From: Methanomassiliicoccus sp.
Lineage (GTDB): Archaea; Thermoplasmatota; Thermoplasmata; Methanomassiliicoccales; Methanomassiliicoccaceae
Length of the DNA: 64,000 nucleotides
Reading direction: 5' to 3'
NCBI GenBank assembly: GCA_018262895.1
Contig: JADFDJ010000007.1
Span: 62,001 to 126,000, forward strand
Part shown: positions 8,291-17,210 of the stretch, piece after piece
How the letters are laid out: every line of letters starts with the position of its first letter
Position numbering within the stretch: position 1 is the first letter of the stretch
Notes under the pieces: generated by a model
Seen by the model: the letters and a program-made list of their open reading frames with translations, nothing else
What the model was told of the DNA's origin: nothing
Databases searched by the model: none
Position numbers and translations under genes: made by a program

Positions 8291-9667
8291 ATGGTCCGCT
8301 CCATAAACCCTCGAACGGGCACGGTGATCGCCGAGTTCATCCCCACGTCCCCGTCCCAGCTGCGGGATGCTGAAGGCCGTGCGAGGCAGGCGCAGAGGCA
8401 GTGGTTCTCGGAGACGACGCTCGAACAGCGTATCGCCGCGGTGAAGGAGCTGGAATCGGTTTGCCGCCACAGGATCGACGAGGTCGTGGCCCTGATGCAC
8501 GAGGAGGTCGGCATCCCCATGAAAGCGCTGAGGGCGGCCTACAACAGCGTGCTGGCCGGCGTGGATCATTATGTGTCCGAGGCCGCCCGGCTACGGGACA
8601 CCGAGTATCCCTGCCCCGCGACCTGGTCGGCCACCACGGCCCGTCTGTCCCTGCATCCACATGGAGTGCTGGGTCACATAGGGGTGTGGAACTTCCCCTT
8701 CTGGCAGACCATGATAACGGCGATACCCGCTCTCCTGACCGGGAACGCAGTGGTGTACAAGCCTTCTGAGCTATGCACCGGAACGGGGCTGAGGATCGCG
8801 GAGCTGGTCCACGAGGCAGGCTACCCCAAGGACCTGTACATACCAGTGATCGGGGGGCCGGAGGTGGGCAGGATGATGGTGACCTCCGACGTTGACGCCC
8901 TGGCGTTCACCGGAGGCATGACCACGGGGCTGGACATCACACGCAACGCGGGGATTAAGCCCCTGATCCTGGAGCTGTCAGGCAACGATGCGGCCATCGT
9001 CCGCGAGGACGCCGATGTGGAGCTAGCGGCCAGGGGCATCGCTTACGGCACTTTCAGCCGGGGCGGGCAGATATGCATCCGCATAAAGCGTGTATACGCC
9101 CATGAGGACATCGCCGAGGAGCTGCTGGACCGTCTCGTGGACATCGCCACCCGCCTCAACGTGGAGCAGGACATCGGCCCGCTCATCCGCGAGGAGTCGC
9201 GGGAGAGGGTGATGAGGGCTGTGGAGGAGGCGGTAAAGGGCGGCGCCGAGCTCCTTTGTGGTGGGCGCGCCCTTCCCGGGCCCGGTTTCTTCTATCAGCC
9301 CACAGTGCTGCGGCACTCTGACGATAGGCTGTCATTGGTGCACAACGAGACCTTCGGACCAGTGTGCCCGGTGCGAGCGGTGCGCACGGACCTCGAGGCC
9401 GTCGCCCTGGCCAACGACTCCCCCTACGGTCTGGGAGCTACGGTGTGGACGAGGGACTGCGAAAAGGGTGAGCTCATCGCCCGGCAGCTGGAAGTGGGGA
9501 ACATATGGATCAACGAGTGCGTCCGCACCCTGCCCGGAGGGGAGTACTTCCAGGGTTGGAAACAGAGCAGTATACCGTCCTCCATGTCCCGCCTTCAGAT
9601 GTTCACCAAGAAGAAGATGGTGGTGACCAACCGGTCACCGGAGCCACGGGCCCACTGGTTCTCCTGA
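8291..9667 (+). CDS. Aldehyde dehydrogenase family protein
   Basis: 458-residue NAD(P)-dependent aldehyde dehydrogenase superfamily member, which oxidises an aldehyde to the acid. Visible landmarks are the cofactor and substrate region GVLGHIGVWNFPFWQTM (about 130-146), the glycine motif AFTGGMTTG, the general-base Glu in LELSGNDAA (about 228) and the nucleophilic Cys in GGQICIRIKRVY (about 262), then NETFGPVCPV and NDSPYGLGATVW. The first Gly of the usual FTGS motif is followed by GM instead of S, and the length is slightly under the usual 480-500 because the C-terminal oligomerisation strand is short. Substrate unknown; no pathway neighbours. Closest in feel to succinate-semialdehyde/lactaldehyde-type archaeal enzymes. 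Confidence 0.9.
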   Translation: MVRSINPRTGTVIAEFIPTSPSQLRDAEGRARQAQRQWFSETTLEQRIAAVKELESVCRHRIDEVVALMHEEVGIPMKALRAAYNSVLAGVDHYVSEAARLRDTEYPCPATWSATTARLSLHPHGVLGHIGVWNFPFWQTMITAIPALLTGNAVVYKPSELCTGTGLRIAELVHEAGYPKDLYIPVIGGPEVGRMMVTSDVDALAFTGGMTTGLDITRNAGIKPLILELSGNDAAIVREDADVELAARGIAYGTFSRGGQICIRIKRVYAHEDIAEELLDRLVDIATRLNVEQDIGPLIREESRERVMRAVEEAVKGGAELLCGGRALPGPGFFYQPTVLRHSDDRLSLVHNETFGPVCPVRAVRTDLEAVALANDSPYGLGATVWTRDCEKGELIARQLEVGNIWINECVRTLPGGEYFQGWKQSSIPSSMSRLQMFTKKKMVVTNRSPEPRAHWFS

Positions 9668-9863
9668 TCGACAAGTCATTGGATCGATGGCAGAGAAAGA
9701 CGGCATCGGTCATCGGGGGCCTTCTGAGATATATGATCGTGCGCTCTGAGGACGATCCCTAAATCAGCTGCCTTTTTAGCGGACCAGCATCGCCCTTGAA
9801 GAGCCGCCTCGTTTTCTGCCGCCATACTTCGATGCTCGGAAGGGGACCGAACATCCCGCGGGA

Positions 9864-11039
9864 TCACTGCTCGCCGAGCATACCCTCCAAAAGTTCTCGC
9901 AGCACCTTCACGGGCATGTCGGGCACGGAGATGTAGGTGGTCCTCCCACCGGAGGGATCGCCGGTCACCTTCGTCTCCACCAGCCCTTCGTTGGCGAGCT
10001 GCTGCAGGTAAGCCCAGAACTGGGTGTGGCCGCGAGCCCTCTCCCCGTACTCCTCGGCGGCGACCTTGTAGGCGGTCTCCACCTCCCGCGTGGTCACGTA
10101 GGCCTGCTCCCGGGACGCGCGGGCCACCGCCAGCAGGACCAGCTTCTTCTGCACGTCCAGCACCTCGATCTTGGAGCTGGTCACCACGTTGTATGTGAGC
10201 GCCTTGGCCGTGCGCACGTTCTCGGGGGTGACCAGCTGGCTTCCCTCCTCCTCGGCCAGCATCCCTGCCTTCTCCAGGATCTCGATTGCGAATCGGGCGT
10301 CGCCCAGTTCTCCAGAGGCGTCGGCGATCAGTTCGATGGTGCTCTGAGGGACCGTTCCCGGGTAGAACGCCAGAGGCACACGCGATGCCACGATGTCCTT
10401 CAGCTCCTCCGTGGTGTACTTGTCGAAGATTATGGCGTTGGCCCTCCGGAATGTGGACATGGACGCTGGGTCCAGCATGTCCAGGAGGTACTTCTGGGAG
10501 ATCAGGATGAGGGACATCGAGGCCTTCCCCCCGACCTTCTCCTCATCGAAGCGCGATAGGAGGTATATCAGGTCCCCCACGCCCTTGCGCAGGAGCACGT
10601 CCGCCTCATCGAGCACGACCACCAGGTGTACCTTCAGGCGGTCCAGGTGCTTGTGCAGGGTCCGCAGCATCTCCGCAGTGGAGAAGCCCCGGTCCGGGAA
10701 GCGCTCGTCGAAGTGGGTGACCAGGCGCAGCAGCACGCTGGACTCGGTGTTGCGCTGGCGGCAGTTGACCACGATGAAGTCCATGGCCTTGCCCATGTTC
10801 GTACCCTCCTTGACGAGGTCCAGGCAGAAGCGCTTGCTGGTGGCCGTCTTACCGGTACCTACGTTGCCGATGAGGAAGGCGGTCTGCGACACCCCTGATT
10901 CCAGCACCGGGCGGAACATCATCCACAGCCGCTCCATCTGCTTCTCCCTGTGGACCAGCTTCTCGGGCACATAGTCGAAGGAGAGCTTGGAGGGGTCCTT
11001 GAGCACCCTGGCCGCTCTGCTCGTATGAGGGGCGGTCAC
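9864..11039 (-). CDS. cdc6: Orc1/Cdc6 replication initiator
   Basis: AAA+ initiator that recognises replication origins and loads MCM. With the chosen GTG at 11039 it has 391 residues: Walker A GNVGTGKTATSKR (about 55-67), Walker B VVVLDEADVLL (about 135-145), sensor-1 region LILISQKYLLDML, arginine-finger/lid region FAIEILEKAG, and a C-terminal winged helix (ARGHTQFWAYLQQLANEGLVETKV). The track ORF begins at 11213, but its first 58 residues (Gly/Pro/Glu-rich) are the shadow of the upstream gene. The GTG overlaps the upstream TGA as GTGA, indicating translational coupling to the NIF3-like gene. No origin-recognition-box repeats were seen by eye nearby. Confidence 0.92.
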   Translation of the reverse strand: MTAPHTSRAARVLKDPSKLSFDYVPEKLVHREKQMERLWMMFRPVLESGVSQTAFLIGNVGTGKTATSKRFCLDLVKEGTNMGKAMDFIVVNCRQRNTESSVLLRLVTHFDERFPDRGFSTAEMLRTLHKHLDRLKVHLVVVLDEADVLLRKGVGDLIYLLSRFDEEKVGGKASMSLILISQKYLLDMLDPASMSTFRRANAIIFDKYTTEELKDIVASRVPLAFYPGTVPQSTIELIADASGELGDARFAIEILEKAGMLAEEEGSQLVTPENVRTAKALTYNVVTSSKIEVLDVQKKLVLLAVARASREQAYVTTREVETAYKVAAEEYGERARGHTQFWAYLQQLANEGLVETKVTGDPSGGRTTYISVPDMPVKVLRELLEGMLGEQ

Positions 11040-11989
11040 TGGCGCCTCACCCTGATGAATCCCGAGCAGGGGATGATCTCCAGCCCATGCTCCTCGAAGC
11101 GGTCGGCCACCAGGTTCGTCCCCAGGGAATCGGAGGCCATATGGCTCGCCACCACCAGGTTGATATGGTTCTTCCTGGCCTCCTCGCGGTGGCTCTCCGG
11201 CGCGTGCATGCACATGACCGTCCCGATGCCCGAGCGGGACAGCTGCTCGTACATCTCCTTGGGCGCGGCCGTGCCCCCGGCGAACTTCACGGCGATGCTT
11301 CCGGCCTTGCGGTCACGGCCACCGACGAAGATGGCCGGTGGATTGCACTCTCTGATGGCGTGCTGGTACTCCGGCAGGGTGGCGAGAAGGTCCAACAGGT
11401 CACCAAGCCGCTCAGGCTCTCTCTCATCGACGAGCCCCTGCATGAACTGCTGGCCCAGTAGATCACAGGGCTGGTGCAAGCACATGTAGGGAATGTCCAG
11501 GAGGCGGCATGCGTCCACAGTCTGGGCATGGTTCTGGGAGTGGATGGCGCACATGACATCGTGCATCCTCGGGCCCAGTATGTCCTCCGCTATCGTCACA
11601 GGCACGCCCCAGGAGCGCATCATCCTCTCCTGTACAGGCATGACCTTGTGAAGAGATGCATGCGCCCGGCCATGGGGGTGGTGGCTGAGGACAGCGTCGA
11701 TCTTCCTACCCTTCTCGCGCAGCCGGTCGGCGAGGAGGACCTCGGCCGAGGAAATATCGATTCCCCACATCGCCGTGGAGACCTCGGCGTCCCCCTCCCC
11801 GCACAGGATGCGGCTGTCCGCGTACGGATTCCATAAGCTGTCGACGTCGAACATGTCCCTGCCGGCAGCATCGAGCGCATCGTACGCCCTCTTCGTCTGC
11901 AGGAGGACGGACTCTAGCTCCTCCCCCTTTCGGGGATCGGCCTCCATGGCCACCTCCACTGCCAACCGGTAGTATTCTGACAACCGCAT
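11036..11989 (-). CDS. NIF3-like (GTP cyclohydrolase I type 2-like) protein
   Basis: 317 residues from ATG at 11989 (MRLSEYYRLAVEVAMEAD); the 425-residue track ORF extends upstream into the antisense of L12 and its Arg/Pro-rich start is not real. Features include AEVLLADRLREKGRKIDAVLSHHPHGRAHASLHKV, with a His-rich SHHPHG like the dinuclear-metal loop of NIF3 proteins, IPYMCLHQPCDLLGQQ in the middle, and a C-terminal VVASHMASDSLGTNLVADRFEEHGLEIIPCSGFIRV typical of the family. NIF3 proteins form metal-bound hexamers of uncertain function. A TATA-like ACATGTTATATTG lies upstream. It is coupled to cdc6 by a GTGA overlap. Confidence 0.68.
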   Translation of the reverse strand: MRLSEYYRLAVEVAMEADPRKGEELESVLLQTKRAYDALDAAGRDMFDVDSLWNPYADSRILCGEGDAEVSTAMWGIDISSAEVLLADRLREKGRKIDAVLSHHPHGRAHASLHKVMPVQERMMRSWGVPVTIAEDILGPRMHDVMCAIHSQNHAQTVDACRLLDIPYMCLHQPCDLLGQQFMQGLVDEREPERLGDLLDLLATLPEYQHAIRECNPPAIFVGGRDRKAGSIAVKFAGGTAAPKEMYEQLSRSGIGTVMCMHAPESHREEARKNHINLVVASHMASDSLGTNLVADRFEEHGLEIIPCSGFIRVRRQ

Positions 11990-12137
11990 GCTATCGGCCG
12001 AATAATCCCCCTGCCACAATATAACATGTTTGTGCGGTGGGGCGTTTTCAGGGAACACTTGAAAGCGAGAACTCGCTGTTAAAGATAGAAAAACAGGTAA
12101 GAATTTTGGAAAGGGGCCGTGAGGCCTTTGGATCCGA

Positions 12138-12151
12138 GGGAGCGAGCTCCC
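12138..12151 (-). terminator. Hairpin downstream of the L12 gene
   Basis: Perfect inverted repeat GGGAGC-GA-GCTCCC about 25 bases beyond the L12 stop. No T-run follows directly on the minus strand; a pyrimidine-rich tract (CTGTTTTTCTATC) lies about 45 bases further on and may be the actual archaeal termination site for the ribosomal operon. Confidence 0.35.
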
Positions 12152-12173
12152 GAGATCGGTCGGTTCCGCTTGT

Positions 12174-12488
12174 TCAGCCGAACAGGGCGGAAAGTCCAGC
12201 GGCGGCTTCCTCCTCGCTGACTTCCGGCTTCTTCTCTTCTTCCTTCTTCTTCTCCTTGTGCTCGGCTGGGGCAGCGGCGGCAGCGGGAGCTGCAGCAGCG
12301 GGGGCAGCGGCAACAGCGGCCGAGGCGATGGCCTCGTCGATGTTAACGCCCTCCAGGGAGGCCGTAAGGGCCTTTACCCTGGCGGCGTCCGGCTCAACAC
12401 CGGCGCTCTTCAGGACGTTCGCGATCGCATCCTCGTTGACAGTCTTTCCAGCGGCGTGAAGGACCAAGGCGCTGTATATGTACTCCAT
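12174..12488 (-). CDS. rpl12: Ribosomal protein P1 (archaeal L12)
   Basis: 104-residue acidic stalk protein that recruits translation factors to the large subunit. N-terminal dimerisation domain [57 protein letters not shown] is followed by an Ala/Pro hinge, a charged Lys/Glu stretch and the conserved tip [12 protein letters not shown], the factor-binding peptide shared with L10. Last gene of the L1-L10-L12 run, 24 bases after the L10 stop. A ribosome-binding sequence (GGAGG) precedes the ATG. Confidence 0.97.
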   Translation of the reverse strand: MEYIYSALVLHAAGKTVNEDAIANVLKSAGVEPDAARVKALTASLEGVNIDEAIASAAVAAAPAAAAPAAAAAPAEHKEKKKEEEKKPEVSEEEAAAGLSALFG

Positions 12489-12512
12489 TTTTATTCCTCC
12501 ATTGAATAGTTC

Positions 12513-13505
12513 TCATCCGAATAAAGCACTAAGGCCTGCAGCAGCTTCTTCCTCGCTGACCTCGGGCTTCTTCTCTTCCTCTTTCTTCTCTACCTTCTTT
12601 TCCTGAGGCGCAGGCGCGGCAGCCACGGTGAGCTGCTGCTTCAAACGGTCATCCTCCAGCCCAGGGACTCGGGCGGCGATGGCGAGCATCTCTGCCCGGG
12701 CCTTCGCCAGGAGGGGACCGATGGTGTCCTTTGTGGGGATAGCCGCCTTGACACCAACGGCAGAGGCTCCACGATAGGCCTTGCCAAGTAGCGGACCGAT
12801 GGTCTGCTTGGTGGGGTAGACGATGCTCACACCCAAGGCGGTTGCGTTCCTGGCCGCAGTGGCCAGCATGGTCGGGTAATAGCCAACCGGGACGTTGAGG
12901 ATCTCCCTCTCGTAAACGATGCCATCCTCGAAAGCGCCCCTAAGGTCCATACCGACGATCATGGGTAGGATCTCGAGCTTGGGAAGGATCTTGGCGAGCT
13001 CTTCGGAGACCTTGTGGCCTTTCTCGACCAGGACCTTGTCCTTGCGGATGACGATCTTGCCGCCCTCGATGGCTGCGGGGATACCGGCCTTTTGCAGCTC
13101 GCCCACGATGGGGCCGGGCTTGAAGGGTGTCTCACCCTCCTTGACGACGATATCCTCTGGGGCGATGTCGCCGGGCTTAGCGGGGGCCTTGGACTTGGTG
13201 GCCTCCATCTGCTGGAAGAGCTTGAAAGGGTTAGTGGGGGTAGCGACGATAGCGCACTGACCGCCGACCAACGGCTTCAACTTCTCCAGGCCAGGCCTCT
13301 GCTTCGCCGCCTCATCGATGGCGATCAGGAGGAGATTGTTCCTGGTCATCATGACGGAGGCGAACTTCCTCATCCCGTGACGCATGTCCTGCATCTGAGG
13401 GGATGGGATCCCATGGATATCGACGATGGCGACGACCGGGTTCTTAACCATGACGTCGGCGAGCTCCTTGACCTTTGCTTTCTTCCAAGATGCTACGTGT
13501 GCCAT
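12513..13505 (-). CDS. rpl10: Ribosomal protein P0 (archaeal L10)
   Basis: 330-residue stalk base protein. It binds 23S rRNA through the N-terminal domain (MAHVASWKKAKVKELADVMVKNPVVAIVDIHGIPSPQMQDMRHGMR) and carries L12 dimers on the C-terminal helix. The middle insertion domain (FKPGPIVGELQKAGIPAAIEGGKIVIRKDKVLVEKG) is typical of archaeal/eukaryal P0. The last 21 residues ([21 protein letters not shown]) are identical to the end of L12, as expected for P-proteins. It lies 11 bases downstream of the L1 stop. Confidence 0.97.
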   Translation of the reverse strand: MAHVASWKKAKVKELADVMVKNPVVAIVDIHGIPSPQMQDMRHGMRKFASVMMTRNNLLLIAIDEAAKQRPGLEKLKPLVGGQCAIVATPTNPFKLFQQMEATKSKAPAKPGDIAPEDIVVKEGETPFKPGPIVGELQKAGIPAAIEGGKIVIRKDKVLVEKGHKVSEELAKILPKLEILPMIVGMDLRGAFEDGIVYEREILNVPVGYYPTMLATAARNATALGVSIVYPTKQTIGPLLGKAYRGASAVGVKAAIPTKDTIGPLLAKARAEMLAIAARVPGLEDDRLKQQLTVAAAPAPQEKKVEKKEEEKKPEVSEEEAAAGLSALFG

Positions 13506-13516
13506 ATCGAAGCCTC

Positions 13517-14155
13517 CTAGATCAGTCTCTCCGACGGACCCATTGTCGTCTTGACATAGGCCGAGTCAATGTTCATCTTGCCTTTCTCTAACTTGCCGAT
13601 CACCCTCTTAAGGATGGCATCGACGTTCTCTGCGATCTGCTCGGGGGCCATGTCCACCGTTCCCACGGGAGCCTGGAAAGTCTTGCGGTCCTTGGTGCGG
13701 ACCGAGACCGACTTGCGCAGGTTCTCGATAATGGGCTTGGGGTCAGCCCCTGGGGGTATGGGCTTGGGCATCTTTCCTCTCGGCGCGAGGACGATACCCA
13801 ATCTCTTACCGATCTGGGGCATCAAGGGGGCCTCGGCGATGAAGTAATCGACCTGAGAGGCGACCTTCTTGGCCTGCTTCTTGTCATCGGCGATCTTCCC
13901 CAGTTCGTCCGGAGTGATTACCATGTCAGCGACGTCCTTGGCCTTTGCGGCCAGTTCGGCGCCTCCGATGACGCAGACCCTAAGCGCCTTCCCCCTTCCA
14001 TGTGGCAGAACAACGTCTTCCTGTATCCTGTTCTTGGGAACGGACAGGTCCACATCCCTGAGGTTGATGGCCAGGTCAACGGTCTCCTTGAAGTTCCTCT
14101 TGGGGGAGGACTCAAGGGCCTTCTTGACGGCCGCTAGGGTTGTCTTCTCTACCAA
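13517..14155 (-). CDS. rpl1: Ribosomal protein L1, TTG start
   Basis: 212-residue L1, the protein of the mobile L1 stalk at the ribosomal E site; in methanogens it also represses its own operon by binding its mRNA. Recognisable segments: NFKETVDLAINLRDVDLSVPKNRIQEDVVLPHGRGK, PLMPQIGKRLGIVLAPRGKMPKPIPPG and the end KMNIDSAYVKTTMGPSERL. The start codon is TTG at 14155: a strong Shine-Dalgarno AGGAGGT lies 8 bases upstream, and the nearer ATG in that leader is out of frame. First gene of L1-L10-L12, with its own leader and TATA element, so it can be controlled separately from L11. Confidence 0.95.
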   Translation of the reverse strand: MVEKTTLAAVKKALESSPKRNFKETVDLAINLRDVDLSVPKNRIQEDVVLPHGRGKALRVCVIGGAELAAKAKDVADMVITPDELGKIADDKKQAKKVASQVDYFIAEAPLMPQIGKRLGIVLAPRGKMPKPIPPGADPKPIIENLRKSVSVRTKDRKTFQAPVGTVDMAPEQIAENVDAILKRVIGKLEKGKMNIDSAYVKTTMGPSERLI

Positions 14156-14226
14156 ATAACATACCTCCTGTAGTGCAATTGAGCAGTGAAGCTCTCCTAC
14201 AGTGCGGTCTCCCTAAGAAAACGATA

Positions 14227-14235
14227 CTTTAAATA
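14227..14235 (-). promoter_or_regulatory. TATA box for the L1-L10-L12 transcript
   Basis: On the minus strand the 108-base gap between L11 and L1 contains AAAACTATTTAAAGTATCG, a good archaeal TATA box (TATTTAAAG) about 75 bases before the L1 start. This leaves room for a leader of roughly 45-50 bases with the AGGAGGT Shine-Dalgarno. It suggests a promoter internal to the longer ribosomal cluster. Confidence 0.6.
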
Positions 14236-14263
14236 GTTTTTTGTAAAAGGGTTTGCGGCCGCC

Positions 14264-14743
14264 TCACTCGGTGAGCTGCTGGTCGAACTTGCCGGCCAGT
14301 ATCTCGGTGCGGGCTACCTTGGAATCCATTCCCTCGATGGTCACGCCCATGGAGGTGCAGGTTCCCACGACCTCAAGGACCTTCATCTTCAGGTCCTTTC
14401 CCATGAGGGAGTCGCCCTTCATCTGAGCGATCTTTATGGCCTGAGCGATGCTGAGGTTACCGATCTTGTTGGCCTTGGAGGAGCCGCTCCCCTTCTCCAC
14501 GCCCAGCTCCTTGGTGATGAGCGAGGACGTCGGGGGAGTTCCCACCTTGATCTCGAAGTCCTTGGTCTTGGAGTCGATGATGATCTTAACGGGGACCTTC
14601 ATTCCGTCGAAGGCCCTGGTCTTGTTGTTGATCTCCGCCACGATCTTGGGGATGTTCACACCGAGGGGGCCGAGGGCCGGTCCGAGCGGCTGGCCGGGGG
14701 TGGCCCTGCCTCCTTCCACTAATACTTCCACTGTATCTGCCAT
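14264..14743 (-). CDS. rpl11: Ribosomal protein L11
   Basis: 159-residue large-subunit protein of the GTPase-associated centre. N-terminal domain: VEVLVEGGRATPGQPLGPALGPLGVNIPKIVAEINNKTRAFDGMKVPVKIII; C-terminal RNA-binding domain: GSSKANKIGNLSIAQAIKIAQMKGDSLMGKDLKMKVLEVVGTCTSMGVTIEG. Six bases separate the spt5 stop from its start, so the two are surely co-transcribed in the conserved order secE-spt5-rpl11. Confidence 0.97.
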   Translation of the reverse strand: MADTVEVLVEGGRATPGQPLGPALGPLGVNIPKIVAEINNKTRAFDGMKVPVKIIIDSKTKDFEIKVGTPPTSSLITKELGVEKGSGSSKANKIGNLSIAQAIKIAQMKGDSLMGKDLKMKVLEVVGTCTSMGVTIEGMDSKVARTEILAGKFDQQLTE

Positions 14744-14749
14744 ATAGCT

Positions 14750-15634
14750 TCACCTTTCTTTCTCTAGAACCCTAACGTGATCTCCTCTGACCGTCACCGG
14801 GATGGGGACCATGGCCTCGAATAGCTCCACGGTGATCTCTTCCTTGGCCTCGTCGATGTTCTGGACCCTGGCCTTCTCGCCCTTGAATGGTCCTGCCACC
14901 AGCTCCACCACGTCGCCCTCCATGATCCCGGAGACCAGGGGCTTGGGCGCGAGGTAGTGGTCGATCTCGGCGAAGGTCATCTCGCCGTCAACGAAACTGT
15001 GCGCCTTCCGAACTCCCTTGACAGTGTCCCGCATCCTGTCGGTGTTCATGCCCTCTATGAGCACGTAACCGCGGAGGTTGGTGGGAGCAAGGATAGCGGA
15101 TATGTCGGACTTCCCGGACTTGGTCTTGGCGCTGATGCCGTCAGCGACGTCCTTCTCGTGTCCGATGGAGGTCTTGAGCGCCAAGATGGACTGCCTTGCC
15201 TCGGCAGCGAACTCCAGGCGGTCGCACTCGGTAGGGAACTCCACCAGGCAAACCTCCAGCTTTATCCTGACCTTGTCCTTGTAGGCGGCACCTACCGGAG
15301 CGTGCGCCTCCAGGCGGAGCTCCTTCGGCCTGGAACCCTCGAGGAAGAAATCGAACTCTGGTTGTGATTGGGAGCTATGAGTGTCGAACATGGAGCCGCC
15401 GGTCGCGTCGTAAAGCCGGATCGACCATTCTGCAGCGTCCGCAGGAATGGTCTCCAGTCCCACCTTCATACGGACCTTCTTCTTGGCTGCCTCCTTGCTC
15501 TTCACCTGAAAGTTCCAGGTGGTCATGCCGGAAGCGGGTACCTTGGACTCGCCGCCCTCACCGATGAACGATATCATACCCGACCCCTCCGAAGAGGGAG
15601 CGGCAGCCTGTTGATCATCTCTCATTTCCATCAT
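14750..15634 (-). CDS. spt5: Transcription elongation factor Spt5 with an extra N-terminal domain
   Basis: The C-terminal half (about residues 145-294) is a normal archaeal Spt5: NGN domain (SILALKTSIGHEKDVADGISAKTK ... LRGYVLIEGMNTDRMRDTVKGVRKAHSFVDG) and KOW domain (GDVVELVAGPFKGEKARVQNIDEAKEEITVELFEAMVPIPVTVRGDHVRVLE). It clamps RNA polymerase with Spt4 to increase processivity. The first 140 or so residues are extra: after a polar leader comes a beta-rich segment (TTWNFQVKSKEAAKKKVRMKVG ... KVRIKLEVCLVEFPTECDRLEF) that looks like an Ig-like beta-sandwich. Usual archaeal Spt5 is about 150 residues. Codon use does not change across the junction. Neighbours secE and rpl11 are the conserved ones. 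Confidence 0.9.
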   Translation of the reverse strand: MMEMRDDQQAAAPSSEGSGMISFIGEGGESKVPASGMTTWNFQVKSKEAAKKKVRMKVGLETIPADAAEWSIRLYDATGGSMFDTHSSQSQPEFDFFLEGSRPKELRLEAHAPVGAAYKDKVRIKLEVCLVEFPTECDRLEFAAEARQSILALKTSIGHEKDVADGISAKTKSGKSDISAILAPTNLRGYVLIEGMNTDRMRDTVKGVRKAHSFVDGEMTFAEIDHYLAPKPLVSGIMEGDVVELVAGPFKGEKARVQNIDEAKEEITVELFEAMVPIPVTVRGDHVRVLEKER

Positions 15635-15650
15635 TCCCGAACATGTTTGA

Positions 15651-15875
15651 TTAACCGAAGTACGTAGGCAGATACGTCATGAGCCAGTATATCAGGAAGC
15701 CTACGCCCCCGATGAGGAGGAGACCTAATCCAGTGATCTGGACGACCTTCATGTACTCCTCGTGGGAGGGCTTGCGGGCCATTTTTATGACTCGACCGTA
15801 CTTGCCCTTTTCGATCTTCCTGACCCGTTCCTCTACGTCCTTTTGGACTTCCCAGGACTTCTCCACTACGTCCAT
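15651..15875 (-). CDS. secE: Preprotein translocase subunit SecE (Sec61 gamma)
   Basis: 74-residue single-span subunit of the SecYE-beta channel. The cytosolic amphipathic helix ([35 protein letters not shown]) precedes one transmembrane helix, [21 protein letters not shown] (about 50-70). The [11 protein letters not shown] motif is the family signature. It lies between ftsZ and spt5 on the same strand (16 bases to spt5, 44 from ftsZ), the arrangement found in many Euryarchaeota. Confidence 0.94.
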   Translation of the reverse strand: MDVVEKSWEVQKDVEERVRKIEKGKYGRVIKMARKPSHEEYMKVVQITGLGLLLIGGVGFLIYWLMTYLPTYFG

Positions 15876-15919
15876 AATGACACCATTTTTGTAGTGATGC
15901 GCCGTATCGTTAGAGACAT

Positions 15920-17020
15920 CTACTTAATAAAGTCGACGTCTACTATTTTTTTGGACCGGTCCTCACGGGGGCCGATGATGTTCTTGGACTTCACACCGGT
16001 GACGACCACCATCACGCGGACCATGTCCTTAAGAGCAGGATCGACAGCCGCACCCCATATGATCCGCGCGTTGGCAGATACCCTGCTCTGTATGATCTCC
16101 GCGACCTTCTCGGCCTCGGAGATGCTCATGTTCTCCCCACCGGTGACGTTCACCAGAGCTCCGGTTGCCCCAGATATGTCCACATCGATCAAAGGTGAGT
16201 TGATGGCCTCGTTGATGGCGTGTTCCACGCGGTCCTCGTCATCTCCCTCGCCCATTCCGATCATGGCCACGCCCGCGCCCTTCATGATGGTCTTGAGGTC
16301 GTTGAAGTCCAGGTTGACCAGCCCAGGCTTGGTGATGAGCTCGGTGATGCCTTTAATTGCACGCACCAGGACCTCATCAGCAACCTTGAACGCCGCGTTG
16401 AGGGCCAAACGAGGGCACAGCTCCAGTAGCTTATCGTTGGGTATTACGATGACCGTGTCCGCGGCCTGCCTGAGCCGCTCGATCCCCCAGTCCGCGTTCT
16501 CGGCCCTTATCACTCCCTCGGCCTTGAAGGGATAGGTGACCACCGCGATGGTCAATGCTCCCATGTCCTTGGCCAGTTTGGCCACGAAGGGAGCGGAGCC
16601 GGTACCGGTGCCTCCTCCCATGCCCGCGGTGACGAACACGATGTCCGTTCCGGTAAGGACCTTCCTCAGTTCCTCCTCGACCTCCTTTGCCGCCTCCTCA
16701 CCCACATGAGGCATCGCGCCTGCGCCAAGTCCCCTTGTGGAGCGCCTTCCCAGGAGGATCTTGTGCGGAGATCTTATCGCCAAAAGGTGCTGTGCGTCGG
16801 TGTTCGCAGCATAGATGTCTGCGCCAACGATCCCTACCTCGGACAACCGGTCGATGGTGTTGGAACCGCCACCACCGCAGCCGACGATCTTGATGTTCGT
16901 CCTCAGGCTTTCCAGGATCCTAACGAGCTCCTGGTCGGCCGATGTCTCATCAAACGGTGAATTAACGTCTCCGCCTTGGGCACTTGCGCGGGATATGGCA
17001 TCACTGAGGAATGATTTCAT
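15920..17020 (-). CDS. ftsZ: Cell division GTPase FtsZ (copy adjacent to secE)
   Basis: 366-residue tubulin-superfamily GTPase that assembles the division ring. Nucleotide-binding loops are present: [13 protein letters not shown] (T1), [10 protein letters not shown], the tubulin signature [10 protein letters not shown], and the T7 catalytic loop [11 protein letters not shown]. The 38-residue N-terminal extension is hydrophilic; the short C-terminus ends [10 protein letters not shown]. It is about 70 percent alike by eye to the next gene, so the two are tandem paralogues. Ribosome-binding site AGGAGGG lies 8 bases before the ATG. Being next to secE-spt5 suggests the FtsZ1 group of Euryarchaeota, an inference from gene order. 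Confidence 0.95.
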   Translation of the reverse strand: MKSFLSDAISRASAQGGDVNSPFDETSADQELVRILESLRTNIKIVGCGGGGSNTIDRLSEVGIVGADIYAANTDAQHLLAIRSPHKILLGRRSTRGLGAGAMPHVGEEAAKEVEEELRKVLTGTDIVFVTAGMGGGTGTGSAPFVAKLAKDMGALTIAVVTYPFKAEGVIRAENADWGIERLRQAADTVIVIPNDKLLELCPRLALNAAFKVADEVLVRAIKGITELITKPGLVNLDFNDLKTIMKGAGVAMIGMGEGDDEDRVEHAINEAINSPLIDVDISGATGALVNVTGGENMSISEAEKVAEIIQSRVSANARIIWGAAVDPALKDMVRVMVVVTGVKSKNIIGPREDRSKKIVDVDFIK

Positions 17021-17141
17021 TATAAGCCCTCCTGGGCAATGCCAGCTAGAGTGACCACTGGATGCCCGGGCAAAGCCTAAGAAGCATTTCTACGTTAAAA
17101 GGTTTCGGTGCTGTTCACCCTAACACTGGCTATCTGGAGGA

Positions 17142-17175
17142 ATAAAAAAGAGGCCGGAGGGGTGTGCCCCGGCCT
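17142..17175 (-). terminator. Intrinsic-type terminator after the second tandem ftsZ
   Basis: On the minus strand, about 37 bases beyond the ftsZ stop, GGCCGGGGCACACCCCTCCGGCC folds into a GC-rich stem (GGCCGG/CCGGCC or an inner GGGG/CCCC) followed by CTTTTTTATTCC. This probably ends the upstream ftsZ transcript and separates it from the ftsZ-secE-spt5-rpl11 unit. Confidence 0.65.
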
Positions 17176-17210
17176 ATAGGGAGGTGCGCTATGCTAGCTT
17201 CGATGGACCC

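Noticed and set aside
9676-9867. 63-residue minus-strand ORF after cdc6
   Set aside because: No ribosome-binding site, no recognisable protein character; the 196-base gap between the aldehyde dehydrogenase and cdc6 ends shows nothing else.
9864-12170. Replication origin next to cdc6
   Set aside because: No repeated origin-recognition-box-like sequences or long AT-rich unwinding element were noticed; the gaps around cdc6 are short. A computed motif and GC-skew search would be needed to decide.
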